Assembly: GCA_016927595.1 (NCBI GenBank)
Contig: JAFGMI010000042.1
Location: 83,901-147,900, forward strand
Direction: 5' to 3'
Length of the DNA: 64,000 nt
DNA from: Melioribacteraceae bacterium
GTDB lineage: Bacteria; Bacteroidota; Ignavibacteria; Ignavibacteriales; Melioribacteraceae
Shown here: piece by piece, positions 1 through 9,852 of the stretch
Layout: every line of letters starts with the position of its first letter
Numbering within the stretch: the first letter of the stretch is position 1
Position numbers and translations under genes: made by a program
The notes under the pieces: model-generated
Databases searched by the model: none
Told to the model about the DNA's origin: nothing
What the model saw: only the letters and a program-made list of their open reading frames with translations

Positions 1-717
1 GGCGCCATGCAGTTTTCTTACCGCATCAATTTCACTTTTATTTTCAGAAGAATGCGTATGGTATAAAGAACCGTGGAAATTTTTCGACATCTCATAACTC
101 TCCCGCAGCAATTCTTCGGAGCACGAAAGAACAAACCTGGGTGCAAATCCGTACTTTATTTTTGAGGTTTTATTATGGAACTCCTCAGCAAGTTCATTAC
201 ATGTATCGATTGAGTCCCTGGTGCTTTCTTTAAATTCGGGATACAGATCATTTATATCAACAAGACACTTACCTGCAATGGCTCTCATCTTTGAATCAAT
301 CAGTTCATTGAAGATAACATCCTGATGATTAATAGTCCCCATATCCAGTATGGTCGTAGCCCCTCCCAGTTGTAATTCGGCAATACCAAGACGCACCGAG
401 GCACTTAATGAATTTATGTCATGTGCATTCTCATAAGGGAATATTTTCATCTGAAGCCAGTCGAGCAATTCAAGATCATCAGCCAGACCCCTGAAAAGAG
501 TCTGACATAAATGAATATGTGTCTGTACAAAACCAGGTATTAGAATTAAATCCCTGTGTTCATGCACTAAACCTTCAAAGGAATTAATATCAAAATGCTC
601 TTCTGGTTTAATGCTGCTTATAATTCCGTCTTCAATAACTAACACGTGATTATAAAGTATCTCGTTTTTATTATTAACGGTTACAATTGCTTTGGGAATT
701 ATTACTTGTTTATTCAT
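1..717 (-). CDS. Amidohydrolase family protein (cytosine deaminase / SAH-MTA deaminase-like), C-terminus truncated by window edge
   Basis: Open frame on the minus strand from ATG at 717 to the window start; translation contains '..LILIPGFVQTHIHLCQTLFRGLADDLELLDWLQMKIFPYE..' (metal-binding HxH and the typical 'LxDWLxxxIxPxE' motif of this family). Confidence 0.85.
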   Translation of the reverse strand, partial: MNKQVIIPKAIVTVNNKNEILYNHVLVIEDGIISSIKPEEHFDINSFEGLVHEHRDLILIPGFVQTHIHLCQTLFRGLADDLELLDWLQMKIFPYENAHDINSLSASVRLGIAELQLGGATTILDMGTINHQDVIFNELIDSKMRAIAGKCLVDINDLYPEFKESTRDSIDTCNELAEEFHNKTSKIKYGFAPRFVLSCSEELLRESYEMSKNFHGSLYHTHSSENKSEIDAVRKLHGA

Positions 718-1063
718 TTTTATCTCCCAACAATTCGTCCAGCTGTTCCATTGCAAATCTGAGATGAGGTATTACAATTGACCCGCCTACAATAAGCGCT
801 ATATTAAAACTCTCGTAGAATTCCTGCCGGTTCGCTCCCTCTTCCACCGCACGATCGATATGATAGAGTATACAGTCATTACATCTTAATACCATTGAAG
901 CGACCAGACCCATAAGTTCTTTTGTTTTGGCGTCAAGCGCCCCGTTGATATAAGCTTTATTATCAAGCGCAAAAAACTTGTTGAAATCTCTGAATCCGGA
1001 GTTTAATATTTTATCGTTCATATCGGAACGGTATTTTTTGAACTCAGTTATTGTTTTCTTCAT
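710..1063 (-). CDS. Carboxymuconolactone decarboxylase / AhpD-like family protein
   Basis: 117-aa ORF with '..LDAKTKELMGLVASMVLRCNDCILYHIDRAVEEGANRQEFYE..' (CxxC-x-x-H motif of the CMD/AhpD family); overlaps the next gene start by 8 nt. Confidence 0.85.
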   Translation of the reverse strand: MKKTITEFKKYRSDMNDKILNSGFRDFNKFFALDNKAYINGALDAKTKELMGLVASMVLRCNDCILYHIDRAVEEGANRQEFYESFNIALIVGGSIVIPHLRFAMEQLDELLGDKNE

Positions 1064-1066
1064 AAA

Positions 1067-3898
1067 TTACTTCCTGCATAATTCTTTGACAAGAAATTGT
1101 CCGGTTATACTTTTTTTATTTTTTGCAACTTCTTCCGGTGTCCCTTCTGCTATTATTCTGCCGCCGTGCTCACCTCCGCCGGGTCCGAGATCAATAATAT
1201 AATCAGCGACTTTTATTACATCAAGATTATGCTCGACAACAACAACTGTATTCCCCTTGTCAACCAGTTTCTGAAGTACTTTTAACAGTATCCGGACATC
1301 CTCGAAGTGCAGACCTGTTGTAGGTTCATCAAGTATATACAGTGTCTTACCCGTACTTACCTTACTTAATTCGGTTGCCAGTTTAACTCTTTGCGCCTCA
1401 CCGCCCGAAAGCGTTGTTGCCTGCTGACCAAGTTTAATATAACCCAGACCAACATCGTTCATCGCTTTAATTTTTCTTTTGATTCTTGGGAAATCCTTAA
1501 AAAATTCCAGTGCATCTTCAACGGTCATTTCCAGAACATCATTAATTGATTTTGTTTTATATAGAATTTCCAGAGTCTCCCTATTGTAGCGTTTACCATT
1601 ACAAGTCTCGCAATGGACATAAACGTCAGGTAAAAAATTCATTTCAATTTTCTGAAGACCGGCGCCCTGACAATCCTCACATCTGCCTCCCTTCACATTA
1701 AAGCTGAATCTTCCCGGTTTATACCCTCTCATTTTAGCCTCCGGCAGCTCTGTAAAAAGATCACGAATGAATGTGAACAGTCCGGTGTACGTCGCCGGGT
1801 TGGACCGGGGCGTCCTTCCTATCGGTGATTGATCAATTTCGATTACCTTATCAATATTTTCCAGCCCTGTAATTTCCTTGTGAGGCAGCGGTACTGTTTT
1901 AGAATTAAAGAACTTACACATCAAAGCGCTTACGAGCGTTTCGTTTATCAGGCTCGATTTTCCCGATCCGCTAACACCTGTAATTGCCGTGAAAACCCCG
2001 AGTGGTATATTGACATCAATGTTTTTAAGATTATTACCCGATGCATTTTTGATTTGTATCCGATTGCCATTACCCTTCCTGCGTTGCTTAGGGGACTGTA
2101 TTCTTTTCCGGCCTTTAAGATAATCTATTGTTATCGATTTATATCCATTGCCGCCGTTTAACAATTTAGCAGTCTCATCAGCCACACATAATTCTCCTCC
2201 GTGTTCGCCGGCTCCCGGACCAAGATCGATAAGATAGTCGGAACTTTCAATTGTTTCTCTGTCGTGCTCAACAACAATTACAGTATTGCCGAGATCTCTC
2301 AGATTCTTCAAAGAACTGATAAGTTTGATGTTATCGCTTTGGTGCAGTCCTATACTAGGTTCGTCAAGTACGTACAATACACCAGCGAGCTGAGTCCCAA
2401 TCTGTGTAGCAAGTCTGATCCTCTGCGATTCTCCTCCCGAGAGAGTGCGGGCTGATCGTCCGAGTGTCAGATAATCCAGTCCAACATTCAGAAGAAAGTC
2501 AATTCTCTCATTGATTTCTTTAAGTATTTGTTTTGCAATTATTTTGTCCCTGTCCGTCAGCATTAAGCCGTTGAAAAACTCTTTCGTTTTCTCGAGTGAT
2601 AGATTGGTTACTTCGCTTATATTTTTTCCGCCTACAAGAACAGCTAACGACTCCTGTTTTAATCGTCCACCTTTACAAGTTGTGCAGGTTTTCGTCGTCA
2701 TGAACGATTCAGCCCAGTCACGTACATGATTGGAAGTTGTGTTATCATAAAAATGCTTGATATAATGAAACACTCCGGAGAATTTATGCTTATAATTCAC
2801 AGTTTTACCTCCGCTGTAAGTGTACGTAAACGATATCTTTTCCTTACTGCCGTTTAATAATATTTCCTTTTGCTGATCATTAAGATTTTTTAGAGGTGTA
2901 TCGAAGTCGAAGCCGAGCGATGCCGCTACACCTTCCAGTTGATTGAAGAACCAGATATTCCGTGGTTTCCCCAATGCCTCAATTCCTCCTTCATTAATAG
3001 TCTTATCCCAGTCGGGAATTATAAGGTTGATGTCGAGTGATTTTTTTTCGCCTAAACCGTCACAATCGGGACATGAACCGTAAGGACTGTTGAAAGAAAA
3101 AGAATTCGGAGCCAGCTCCTGATAGCTTATTCCGCAATGATGGCAGGCCAAATTTCGGCTGTAAACGAAATCTTCCTTCCCATTGCTGATTATAAGATTC
3201 CCGTTTCCATAGTTAAGAGATATTTCTACCGACTCGGATAAACGGTGCACCGATTTTTCTGAAACGTTAATCCTGTCAATAACGATTTCTATGTTATGAA
3301 CCTTGTAACGATCGACTTTAAATCCCCTGTAAAGTTCAACCAGTTCGCCATCAACCCTGGCTCGTATAAAGCCGTCTTTTAATATATCCTCAAAAAGTTC
3401 CCTGTAGTGTCCTTTCCTCCCGCGAATAACAGGAGCAAGGACTATTATCCTTGCATCTTTAAATTGGTTAGTTACTGAATCGATTATCTGTTCTGTAGTC
3501 TGCTTTTCTACAGGGCGTCCGCAGTTATAACATCGAGGTTTACCAACACGTGCGTAGAGAAGACGCATATAGTCATATATTTCAGTTACTGTACCGACTG
3601 TGGATCTGGGATTACCTGTCGTTGATTTCTGCTCAATCGATATAGCCGGACTCAATCCTTCAATCAGATCAACATCCGGTTTTTCGAGCAGATTAAGAAA
3701 CTGCCGTGCATATGCCGACAACGATTCAATATATCTTCGCTGTCCTTCGGCATAAATTGTATCAAATGCCAGCGAAGATTTTCCCGATCCCGATAATCCT
3801 GTTACAACTACCAGTGAATCCCGTGGAATATTAAGTGATATATTTTTAAGGTTGTGCTCTCTTGCACCCTGTATTACTATTTGGTTTTCAAAATCCAT
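1067..3898 (-). CDS. uvrA: Excinuclease ABC subunit A (UvrA)
   Basis: 943 aa; two ABC ATPase modules ([28 protein letters not shown]), ABC signatures ([24 protein letters not shown]), CxxC zinc modules. Confidence 0.98.
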   Translation of the reverse strand: MDFENQIVIQGAREHNLKNISLNIPRDSLVVVTGLSGSGKSSLAFDTIYAEGQRRYIESLSAYARQFLNLLEKPDVDLIEGLSPAISIEQKSTTGNPRSTVGTVTEIYDYMRLLYARVGKPRCYNCGRPVEKQTTEQIIDSVTNQFKDARIIVLAPVIRGRKGHYRELFEDILKDGFIRARVDGELVELYRGFKVDRYKVHNIEIVIDRINVSEKSVHRLSESVEISLNYGNGNLIISNGKEDFVYSRNLACHHCGISYQELAPNSFSFNSPYGSCPDCDGLGEKKSLDINLIIPDWDKTINEGGIEALGKPRNIWFFNQLEGVAASLGFDFDTPLKNLNDQQKEILLNGSKEKISFTYTYSGGKTVNYKHKFSGVFHYIKHFYDNTTSNHVRDWAESFMTTKTCTTCKGGRLKQESLAVLVGGKNISEVTNLSLEKTKEFFNGLMLTDRDKIIAKQILKEINERIDFLLNVGLDYLTLGRSARTLSGGESQRIRLATQIGTQLAGVLYVLDEPSIGLHQSDNIKLISSLKNLRDLGNTVIVVEHDRETIESSDYLIDLGPGAGEHGGELCVADETAKLLNGGNGYKSITIDYLKGRKRIQSPKQRRKGNGNRIQIKNASGNNLKNIDVNIPLGVFTAITGVSGSGKSSLINETLVSALMCKFFNSKTVPLPHKEITGLENIDKVIEIDQSPIGRTPRSNPATYTGLFTFIRDLFTELPEAKMRGYKPGRFSFNVKGGRCEDCQGAGLQKIEMNFLPDVYVHCETCNGKRYNRETLEILYKTKSINDVLEMTVEDALEFFKDFPRIKRKIKAMNDVGLGYIKLGQQATTLSGGEAQRVKLATELSKVSTGKTLYILDEPTTGLHFEDVRILLKVLQKLVDKGNTVVVVEHNLDVIKVADYIIDLGPGGGEHGGRIIAEGTPEEVAKNKKSITGQFLVKELCRK

Positions 3899-3986
3899 TT
3901 GGGTAGTTTTTGATTAAGTTTAAACCTGAATACTACTTATTGACAAATTCAAAATCAATTTAAAACTTGTACAAAAATTCACTGCC

Positions 3987-4610
3987 ATGTCAGAGATTCA
4001 GAAGTTTACAACAATAAAATATCATAATGAATTCAAATTCAAGGAAAAGGGTTCTTTATTTATCGCTCACTCAATCCCTGTTGAAACCATCGGACAAACC
4101 GATTCGGAATTAAACGGTGTAAGAAAAAAATTTTATGATGCTACCCATAACTGTTATGCTTTTCAGCTTAGAGACGGGAATTTCAAATATTCCGATGACG
4201 GCGAGCCTAACGGTACTGCGGGTATACGCATTTATAATGCGATTAAACATTTTGAACTGTTCGATTTAATGGTAGTCGTTACGAGATACTTTGGAGGTAC
4301 AAAGCTCGGTGTCGGTCCGCTTGGAAAAGCTTATTATAATGCTGCAATGGAGGTTCTAAGCTCGGCTGAAAAGGTTGACCGTGAACTTTATCATAAAATT
4401 GAAATTAAATTCGATTTTAATATGACCAGTAATGTTCATCATTTTATAAATATTTACGATGTAAAAAACATCGTAAATAAATTCAGCGAAGGACCAGTAT
4501 TAGAATGTTTGATCAAACCGATTTATATTTCTGAATTAACTAACTCTCTGCGTGAGATTTCTGCAGGAAAAATTACACTTAAAACTCTTATTGATGATAT
4601 TTTTATTTAG
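3987..4610 (+). CDS. YigZ/IMPACT family protein
   Basis: 207 aa; 'DGEPNGTAGIRIYNAIKHFELFDLMVVVTRYFGGTKLGVGPLGKAYYNA' is the characteristic YigZ/UPF0029 motif. Confidence 0.93.
   Translation: MSEIQKFTTIKYHNEFKFKEKGSLFIAHSIPVETIGQTDSELNGVRKKFYDATHNCYAFQLRDGNFKYSDDGEPNGTAGIRIYNAIKHFELFDLMVVVTRYFGGTKLGVGPLGKAYYNAAMEVLSSAEKVDRELYHKIEIKFDFNMTSNVHHFINIYDVKNIVNKFSEGPVLECLIKPIYISELTNSLREISAGKITLKTLIDDIFI
4451..4479. repeat. Perfect 12-bp inverted repeat with 5-nt A loop inside the YigZ-family CDS
   Basis: TATTTACGATGT AAAAA ACATCGTAAATA. Confidence 0.85.
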
Positions 4611-4705
4611 TTCATGCAAGAATTGTAAATTAATAAATATTCTTTTCTTGATATTGTTATCCTGTTCAGCTATTTTAGCCTCTAAAATTTATTGACATAA
4701 TATAG

Positions 4706-5149
4706 ATGCTTACAGAGTTCGGAAAGATTTTTGTTTTTTTAATATTCGCAATGCTGTTTGTTGCGATTTCAATCTTCATAGCCAGATTAATCAGACCAAC
4801 AAGACCAACCAAAGAAAAGCTTAAAATTTATGAATGCGGTGAAGAAGCCATGGGCACTCCATGGATAAAATTTAATATCCGCTTTTACGTTGTGGCATTA
4901 ATATTTTTGATATTTGATGTGGAAGTTGTCCTTCTGTTCCCCTGGGCAATTACCTATAAAGATTATGGTATTTACGGATTTCTTGTAGGAATTATTTTTC
5001 TTGTTGTTCTAGCAATCGGTATGGCTTATGAATGGCGGAAAGGTGATCTGGAATGGGCAAGACCCAAACCTAATATCCCCGATCTCAGCAAAATTTTAAA
5101 GAAAAAAATTGCTCAGCCTGAAACTATTGAACCATCGGCTGATAACTGA
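4706..5149 (+). CDS. nuoA: NADH-quinone oxidoreductase subunit A
   Basis: 147 aa with 'YECGEEAMGTPWIKFNIRFYVVALIFLIFDVEVVLLFPWA', diagnostic NuoA signature. Confidence 0.96.
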   Translation: MLTEFGKIFVFLIFAMLFVAISIFIARLIRPTRPTKEKLKIYECGEEAMGTPWIKFNIRFYVVALIFLIFDVEVVLLFPWAITYKDYGIYGFLVGIIFLVVLAIGMAYEWRKGDLEWARPKPNIPDLSKILKKKIAQPETIEPSADN

Positions 5150-5171
5150 TTTCTAATTAAACAAGTTTGTT

Positions 5172-5663
5172 ATGGGTCTATTAGATAAAGAATTCATTGA
5201 CAGTAATATTGTCATTGCTAAAAGCGAAGATTTGTTAAATTGGGCACGTTTGTCCTCATTATGGCAGTTAAGTTTCGGTTTAGCATGCTGTGCAATTGAA
5301 ATGATGGCTACATCTGCTTCGCATTATGATTTTGACCGATTCGGAGTTATGCCACGTCCCACGCCGCGCCAGGCGGATATTATTATAATCTCAGGCACCG
5401 TAACGCTTAAAATGGCAACCCGGATTAAGCGTCTTTACGAACAGATGCCTGATCCAAAATATATTATTTCGATGGGAAGCTGTTCAAACTGCGGAGGTCC
5501 TTACTGGGAACATGGTTATCATGTCCTCAAAGGTATTGATAGAGTTATCCCCGTTGATGTTTATGTCCCGGGATGCCCTCCCCGACCTGAAGCATTGTTA
5601 GAGGGATTATTAAAATTACAGGAAAAAATAAGAAAAGAAACTTTACGAACTAAAAAAGCATGA
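5172..5663 (+). CDS. nuoB: NADH-quinone oxidoreductase subunit B
   Basis: 163 aa; '[43 protein letters not shown]', '[10 protein letters not shown]', '[14 protein letters not shown]'. Confidence 0.97.
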   Translation: MGLLDKEFIDSNIVIAKSEDLLNWARLSSLWQLSFGLACCAIEMMATSASHYDFDRFGVMPRPTPRQADIIIISGTVTLKMATRIKRLYEQMPDPKYIISMGSCSNCGGPYWEHGYHVLKGIDRVIPVDVYVPGCPPRPEALLEGLLKLQEKIRKETLRTKKA

Positions 5664-6193
5664 AAATATCAGAAGAGATTTTCGAAATCCTGAAGAATAA
5701 ATTTCCGGATTATAAGTTCGGACTTGAAACTGAAACTCCGGTTGAGCCGGTATTATCGGCTGATCCCTTAAAAATAAATGAAATTGCTCATTTTTTGGCA
5801 GAAAATGAAGATTTATTTTTCGATTCATTAATGAACCTCTCGGGTGTCGATGACGCTAACGGAGAAAAGTCAACCGATGCAGACGGCGCTGAAATTATCA
5901 CGGGAGGTACATTAAGTGTTTATTATCATCTCCACTCAATGAAGTTTAATCACAAGTTAACCGTAAAAGTGTCAACACCGAGGGAGAATCCGGAAGTTGA
6001 ATCCGTTGAAGGAATCTGGAAAACTGCCAACTGGCATGAACGTGAAGCATATGATATGGTAGGAATAATTTTCCTGAATCATCCTGACTTAGAGAGAATT
6101 CTGATGCCTTACGACTGGGAAGAAGGAAGTCACCCGCTGAGAAAAGACTATAAAAATCCCGAGTTTTATCACGGAATGAGAGTACCTTACTGA
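5660..6193 (+). CDS. nuoC: NADH-quinone oxidoreductase subunit C
   Basis: 177 aa; '[40 protein letters not shown]'; overlaps nuoB. Confidence 0.95.
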   Translation: MKISEEIFEILKNKFPDYKFGLETETPVEPVLSADPLKINEIAHFLAENEDLFFDSLMNLSGVDDANGEKSTDADGAEIITGGTLSVYYHLHSMKFNHKLTVKVSTPRENPEVESVEGIWKTANWHEREAYDMVGIIFLNHPDLERILMPYDWEEGSHPLRKDYKNPEFYHGMRVPY

Positions 6194-7308
6194 TGGCAAT
6201 TAAGACTGAACAACTAATACTAAACATGGGACCACAGCACCCTTCAACTCACGGAGTACTAAGACTGGAAGTTGAACTTGAAGGTGAAGTTGTTACCAAA
6301 GTTAAGCCTCATCTGGGATATCTTCACCGTTGTTTTGAAAAACACGCTGAAGCTATGTCGTACCCTCAGGTAATCCCTTATACAGACCGAATGGATTATC
6401 TTGCATCGATGTACAATAATTTCGGATATGTTCTTGCAGTCGAGAAACTTATGGGAATTAAAGTGCCGGAGCGTGTTGAATATATAAGAATTATAATGGG
6501 CGAACTCCAGAGAATTGCTTCTCATATGGTTGCTCTTGGTACCTACGGACTAGATATCGGTGCATTTACACCATTCCTTTATTTATTCCGCGACCGGGAG
6601 AAAATATTAACCTTGTTTGAAATGACCTGCGGAGCTCGTCTACTTTACAATTATATGTGGGTCGGTGGTCTGTCGCACGATCTTCACCCGGATTTTGTAA
6701 GAATGACTAGGGAATTCATCAGTTATTTCAGACCTAACGTAGTTGAAGTGAATGAATTACTAACTTTTAATAAAATTTTTATTGAAAGAACCGCCAACAT
6801 AGGTATTCTACCTGCTGATACGGCAATCAATTACGGTATTACAGGTCCTAATTTACGAGCTAGCGGCGTTAAGTGGGATTTAAGAAAAAACGATCCATAT
6901 TCAATTTACGACAGATTCGATTTTGAAATCCCCGTTGGCGAAGGTACAATGGGAACGGTTGGGGACTGCTGGGACAGATATTACGTCCGTGTACTTGAAA
7001 TGGAGCAAAGTCTCAGAATTATTGAACAGGCGCTTGATCAGCTGCCGGAAGGTGATATCAATGAATCCATACCGAAGCGAATTAAACCTCCGGCCGGATC
7101 GGTCTATCAGAGAGTAGAAAATTCAAAAGGCGAACTTGGTTATTTTATAATCAGCGACGGAACCCTCAATCCTTTCAGGGTAAAGGTTCGTGCGCCTTCT
7201 TTCGTTAATCTTTCTGTGCTCAATGAATTGTGCCGGGGTCATATGGTAGCCGATATCATTGCAATCCTCGGAAGTATTGATATTGTTCTCGGTGAAGTTG
7301 ACAGATAA
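6193..7308 (+). CDS. nuoD: NADH-quinone oxidoreductase subunit D
   Basis: 371 aa; 'LNMGPQHPSTHGVLRLEVELEGE', '..SFVNLSVLNELCRGHMVADIIAILGSIDIVLGEVDR'. Confidence 0.97.
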   Translation: MAIKTEQLILNMGPQHPSTHGVLRLEVELEGEVVTKVKPHLGYLHRCFEKHAEAMSYPQVIPYTDRMDYLASMYNNFGYVLAVEKLMGIKVPERVEYIRIIMGELQRIASHMVALGTYGLDIGAFTPFLYLFRDREKILTLFEMTCGARLLYNYMWVGGLSHDLHPDFVRMTREFISYFRPNVVEVNELLTFNKIFIERTANIGILPADTAINYGITGPNLRASGVKWDLRKNDPYSIYDRFDFEIPVGEGTMGTVGDCWDRYYVRVLEMEQSLRIIEQALDQLPEGDINESIPKRIKPPAGSVYQRVENSKGELGYFIISDGTLNPFRVKVRAPSFVNLSVLNELCRGHMVADIIAILGSIDIVLGEVDR

Positions 7309-7337
7309 ATAATTCAGCAATTACAGTATAAAAAGAT

Positions 7338-8405
7338 ATGTACGATTTTTTAGTCGATCTTATAGGAAATGAAATTATAGCTGCATTTATTTCGGCAGCT
7401 CTTCCGGTTGTGTTCATAGTGCCCTTCGTTATTTTCGGCGTTCTGATGGAACGCAAGGTAGCGGGACACATGCAAGACCGGTTAGGTCCCATGCGCGTAG
7501 GATACCATGGTATTCTTCAGACTGTAGCGGACTTTTTCAAGCTTCTCCAAAAAGAAGATATTGTGGCAGATGGGATTGATAAAAAGTTCTTCAACTTTGC
7601 GCCATATCTTGTTTTTGCCGGAAGTTATGCAGTATATGCGGCTCTCCCCTTCAGCAGCAAGTATATTGGTGCAGATATTGATCTTGGCATATTCTATATC
7701 ATAGCCGTCTCAGGTCTGGTAGTTGCCGGAATTCTGATGGCTGGGTGGACATCCAATAATAAATACAGTCTTTACGGCGCTCTCCGTTCTGCTGCACAGA
7801 TTGTAAGTTACGAAATACCGACTGCATTAATTATACTCTCGATGGTGATGCTCACCGGCACTTTAAGTCTAGCCGAAATGAGCGAGATGCAGACGGCATA
7901 TTTCTGGAACTGGAATATTTTCGGCGGCGCTGAATGGTCTTTTACCAAACTGCTCCTGATTCCCTTCATGTTTGCAGGATTTCTGCTGTTTTATATTTCA
8001 TCGCTGGCTGAAGTAAACAGAACTCCTTTCGACATGCCTGAAGCCGAATCGGAACTTGTAGGCGGTTATCATACTGAATACTCAGGAATTAAATTCTCGA
8101 TGTTCTTTCTGGCTGAATATGCGAATATGTTTGCCGTTTCTGCGCTGGTTTCTGTCTTATTCTTTGGCGGCTATCATTCGCCTATCGGCTATGTCGGAAA
8201 CACACTCGGCTTAGAAGCGCTTATTCCTTTTGAGCAGGTTTTCTGGTTTGCCGCTAAAGGCATTTTCTTCGTTTTTGTTCAGATGTGGCTGAGATGGACG
8301 CTGCCAAGAGTAAGAGTCGACCAGCTTATGACTATCTGCTGGAAATATTTAATCCCGTATGCGTTTTTAAATCTACTTATAATCGGAATAATAACATTAA
8401 TATAG
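7338..8405 (+). CDS. nuoH: NADH-quinone oxidoreductase subunit H
   Basis: 355 aa multi-TM; 'ERKVAGHMQDRLGPMRVG', 'AEVNRTPFDMPEAESELVGGYHTEYSG'. Confidence 0.97.
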   Translation: MYDFLVDLIGNEIIAAFISAALPVVFIVPFVIFGVLMERKVAGHMQDRLGPMRVGYHGILQTVADFFKLLQKEDIVADGIDKKFFNFAPYLVFAGSYAVYAALPFSSKYIGADIDLGIFYIIAVSGLVVAGILMAGWTSNNKYSLYGALRSAAQIVSYEIPTALIILSMVMLTGTLSLAEMSEMQTAYFWNWNIFGGAEWSFTKLLLIPFMFAGFLLFYISSLAEVNRTPFDMPEAESELVGGYHTEYSGIKFSMFFLAEYANMFAVSALVSVLFFGGYHSPIGYVGNTLGLEALIPFEQVFWFAAKGIFFVFVQMWLRWTLPRVRVDQLMTICWKYLIPYAFLNLLIIGIITLI

Positions 8406-8406
8406 A

Positions 8407-9009
8407 ATGAAACAGTATCTGAAAAATACATGGGAAGGCATCTGGACGGTTTTGATAGGTATGAAAATTACCTTCAAACATCTTTTTGTACCGGCTGTTA
8501 CAATTCAGTATCCTGATGTTAAAGTACCATTACCAGAAAGAGTACGAAACAGGCTTTACGTTAATATGGACGACTGTATAGGATGCGACCAATGTGCACG
8601 CGCCTGCCCCGTAAGCTGTATTGAGATTGAAACAGTTAAAAGTCTGCCGACTGAAGACCTCGGTAAAACATCAAACGGTAAGAAAAAAGCACTCTGGGTT
8701 ACAAAATTCAACATTGATTTCGCAAAATGCTGTTACTGCCAGCTGTGCGTTTTCCCATGCCCTACCGAATGCATTTATATGACGGACATTTATGAATTCT
8801 CGGAATTCAAGCGTGAAGGTCTTCTTTATAATTTCTCAACATTGACTCATGAAGAAGTCCTGGAAAAGAAAGCAAATTTTGAAAAGTTTCAGGCTGAGAA
8901 AGAGGCACAAAAGGCAGCCGAAGCTAAGGCTAAAGCTGAGGTAGCAGCTAAAACGAAGGAGTCGGAGAATAAATCCGATACCGGTTCTAATAAGTCAGAA
9001 AACGGTTAA
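8407..9009 (+). CDS. nuoI: NADH-quinone oxidoreductase subunit I, two 4Fe-4S motifs and an Ala/Lys/Glu-rich C-terminal tail
   Basis: 200 aa; 'CIGCDQCARACP' and 'CCYCQLCVFPCP'; tail 'AEKEAQKAAEAKAKAEVAAKTKESENKS'. Confidence 0.95.
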   Translation: MKQYLKNTWEGIWTVLIGMKITFKHLFVPAVTIQYPDVKVPLPERVRNRLYVNMDDCIGCDQCARACPVSCIEIETVKSLPTEDLGKTSNGKKKALWVTKFNIDFAKCCYCQLCVFPCPTECIYMTDIYEFSEFKREGLLYNFSTLTHEEVLEKKANFEKFQAEKEAQKAAEAKAKAEVAAKTKESENKSDTGSNKSENG

Positions 9010-9017
9010 TACATAGA

Positions 9018-9533
9018 ATGGAATTATACGATTTAATATTTTATTTCTTTGCGATAGTTACAGTAGTCTCGGCATTTATGGTTGTTACATCCAAAAATAT
9101 TGTTCATGCCGGTTTTAATTTACTCTTTACATTTTTCGGTGTAGCAGGAATATATGTCCTGCTTGGAGCGGACTTTATTGCGGTCGTGCAGCTCCTCGTT
9201 TATGTCGGTGGCATACTGATATTATTACTTTTCGGTATAATGCTAACAAATAAAATTACAAGTGTTGAACTCAGGACCGGCACTGCTCATATTATTCCGG
9301 CGGTAATAGGTGTTGGTATTTTTTGGGGAGCATTAACGGCAATTGTAGCATTCAAGACGGACTGGGTTGAAGTAAACACTGCATCAACAGAATCAACAAC
9401 AATTATTGGACTTGGGAATCTGCTGCTAACAGATTATGTGCTTATTTTCGAACTTTTAGGCATTTTGCTTTTAGTAGCTCTCATAGGTGCAGCATCATTC
9501 GCAAGACGTGAAATAGAAGAGCTTAAGGATTAA
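9018..9533 (+). CDS. nuoJ: NADH-quinone oxidoreductase subunit J
   Basis: 171 aa multi-TM with 'GADFIAVVQLLVYVGGILILLLFGIMLT'. Confidence 0.95.
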   Translation: MELYDLIFYFFAIVTVVSAFMVVTSKNIVHAGFNLLFTFFGVAGIYVLLGADFIAVVQLLVYVGGILILLLFGIMLTNKITSVELRTGTAHIIPAVIGVGIFWGALTAIVAFKTDWVEVNTASTESTTIIGLGNLLLTDYVLIFELLGILLLVALIGAASFARREIEELKD

Positions 9534-9537
9534 TAAA

Positions 9538-9846
9538 GTGGAAGTTGGATTATCACATTTTTTAGTTGTTAGTACAGCGTTGCTGTCACTTGGGATTTAT
9601 GGTGTAATAACCCGTAAAAATGCTGTTATGGTGCTTATGGGAATTGAACTAATACTAAATGCAGCCAATATAAATTTTGTTGCGTTTTCCAAGTACGGTA
9701 ATTTCGGTCTTGAAGGACAAGTGATGGCATTGTTCATTATAGTTCTTGCAGCGGCTGAAGCTGCGATAGCACTCGCGATAGTGTTAAATATTTATAAAAC
9801 ATTCAACCACGTAAATGTTGACGAGATTGAAGATCTAAAAGAGTAA
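9538..9846 (+). CDS. nuoK: NADH-quinone oxidoreductase subunit K (GTG start)
   Basis: 102 aa; 'GIELILNAANINFVAFSKYG...QVMALFIIVLAAAEAAIALAIVL'. Confidence 0.96.
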   Translation: MEVGLSHFLVVSTALLSLGIYGVITRKNAVMVLMGIELILNAANINFVAFSKYGNFGLEGQVMALFIIVLAAAEAAIALAIVLNIYKTFNHVNVDEIEDLKE

Positions 9847-9852
9847 AAGTTT

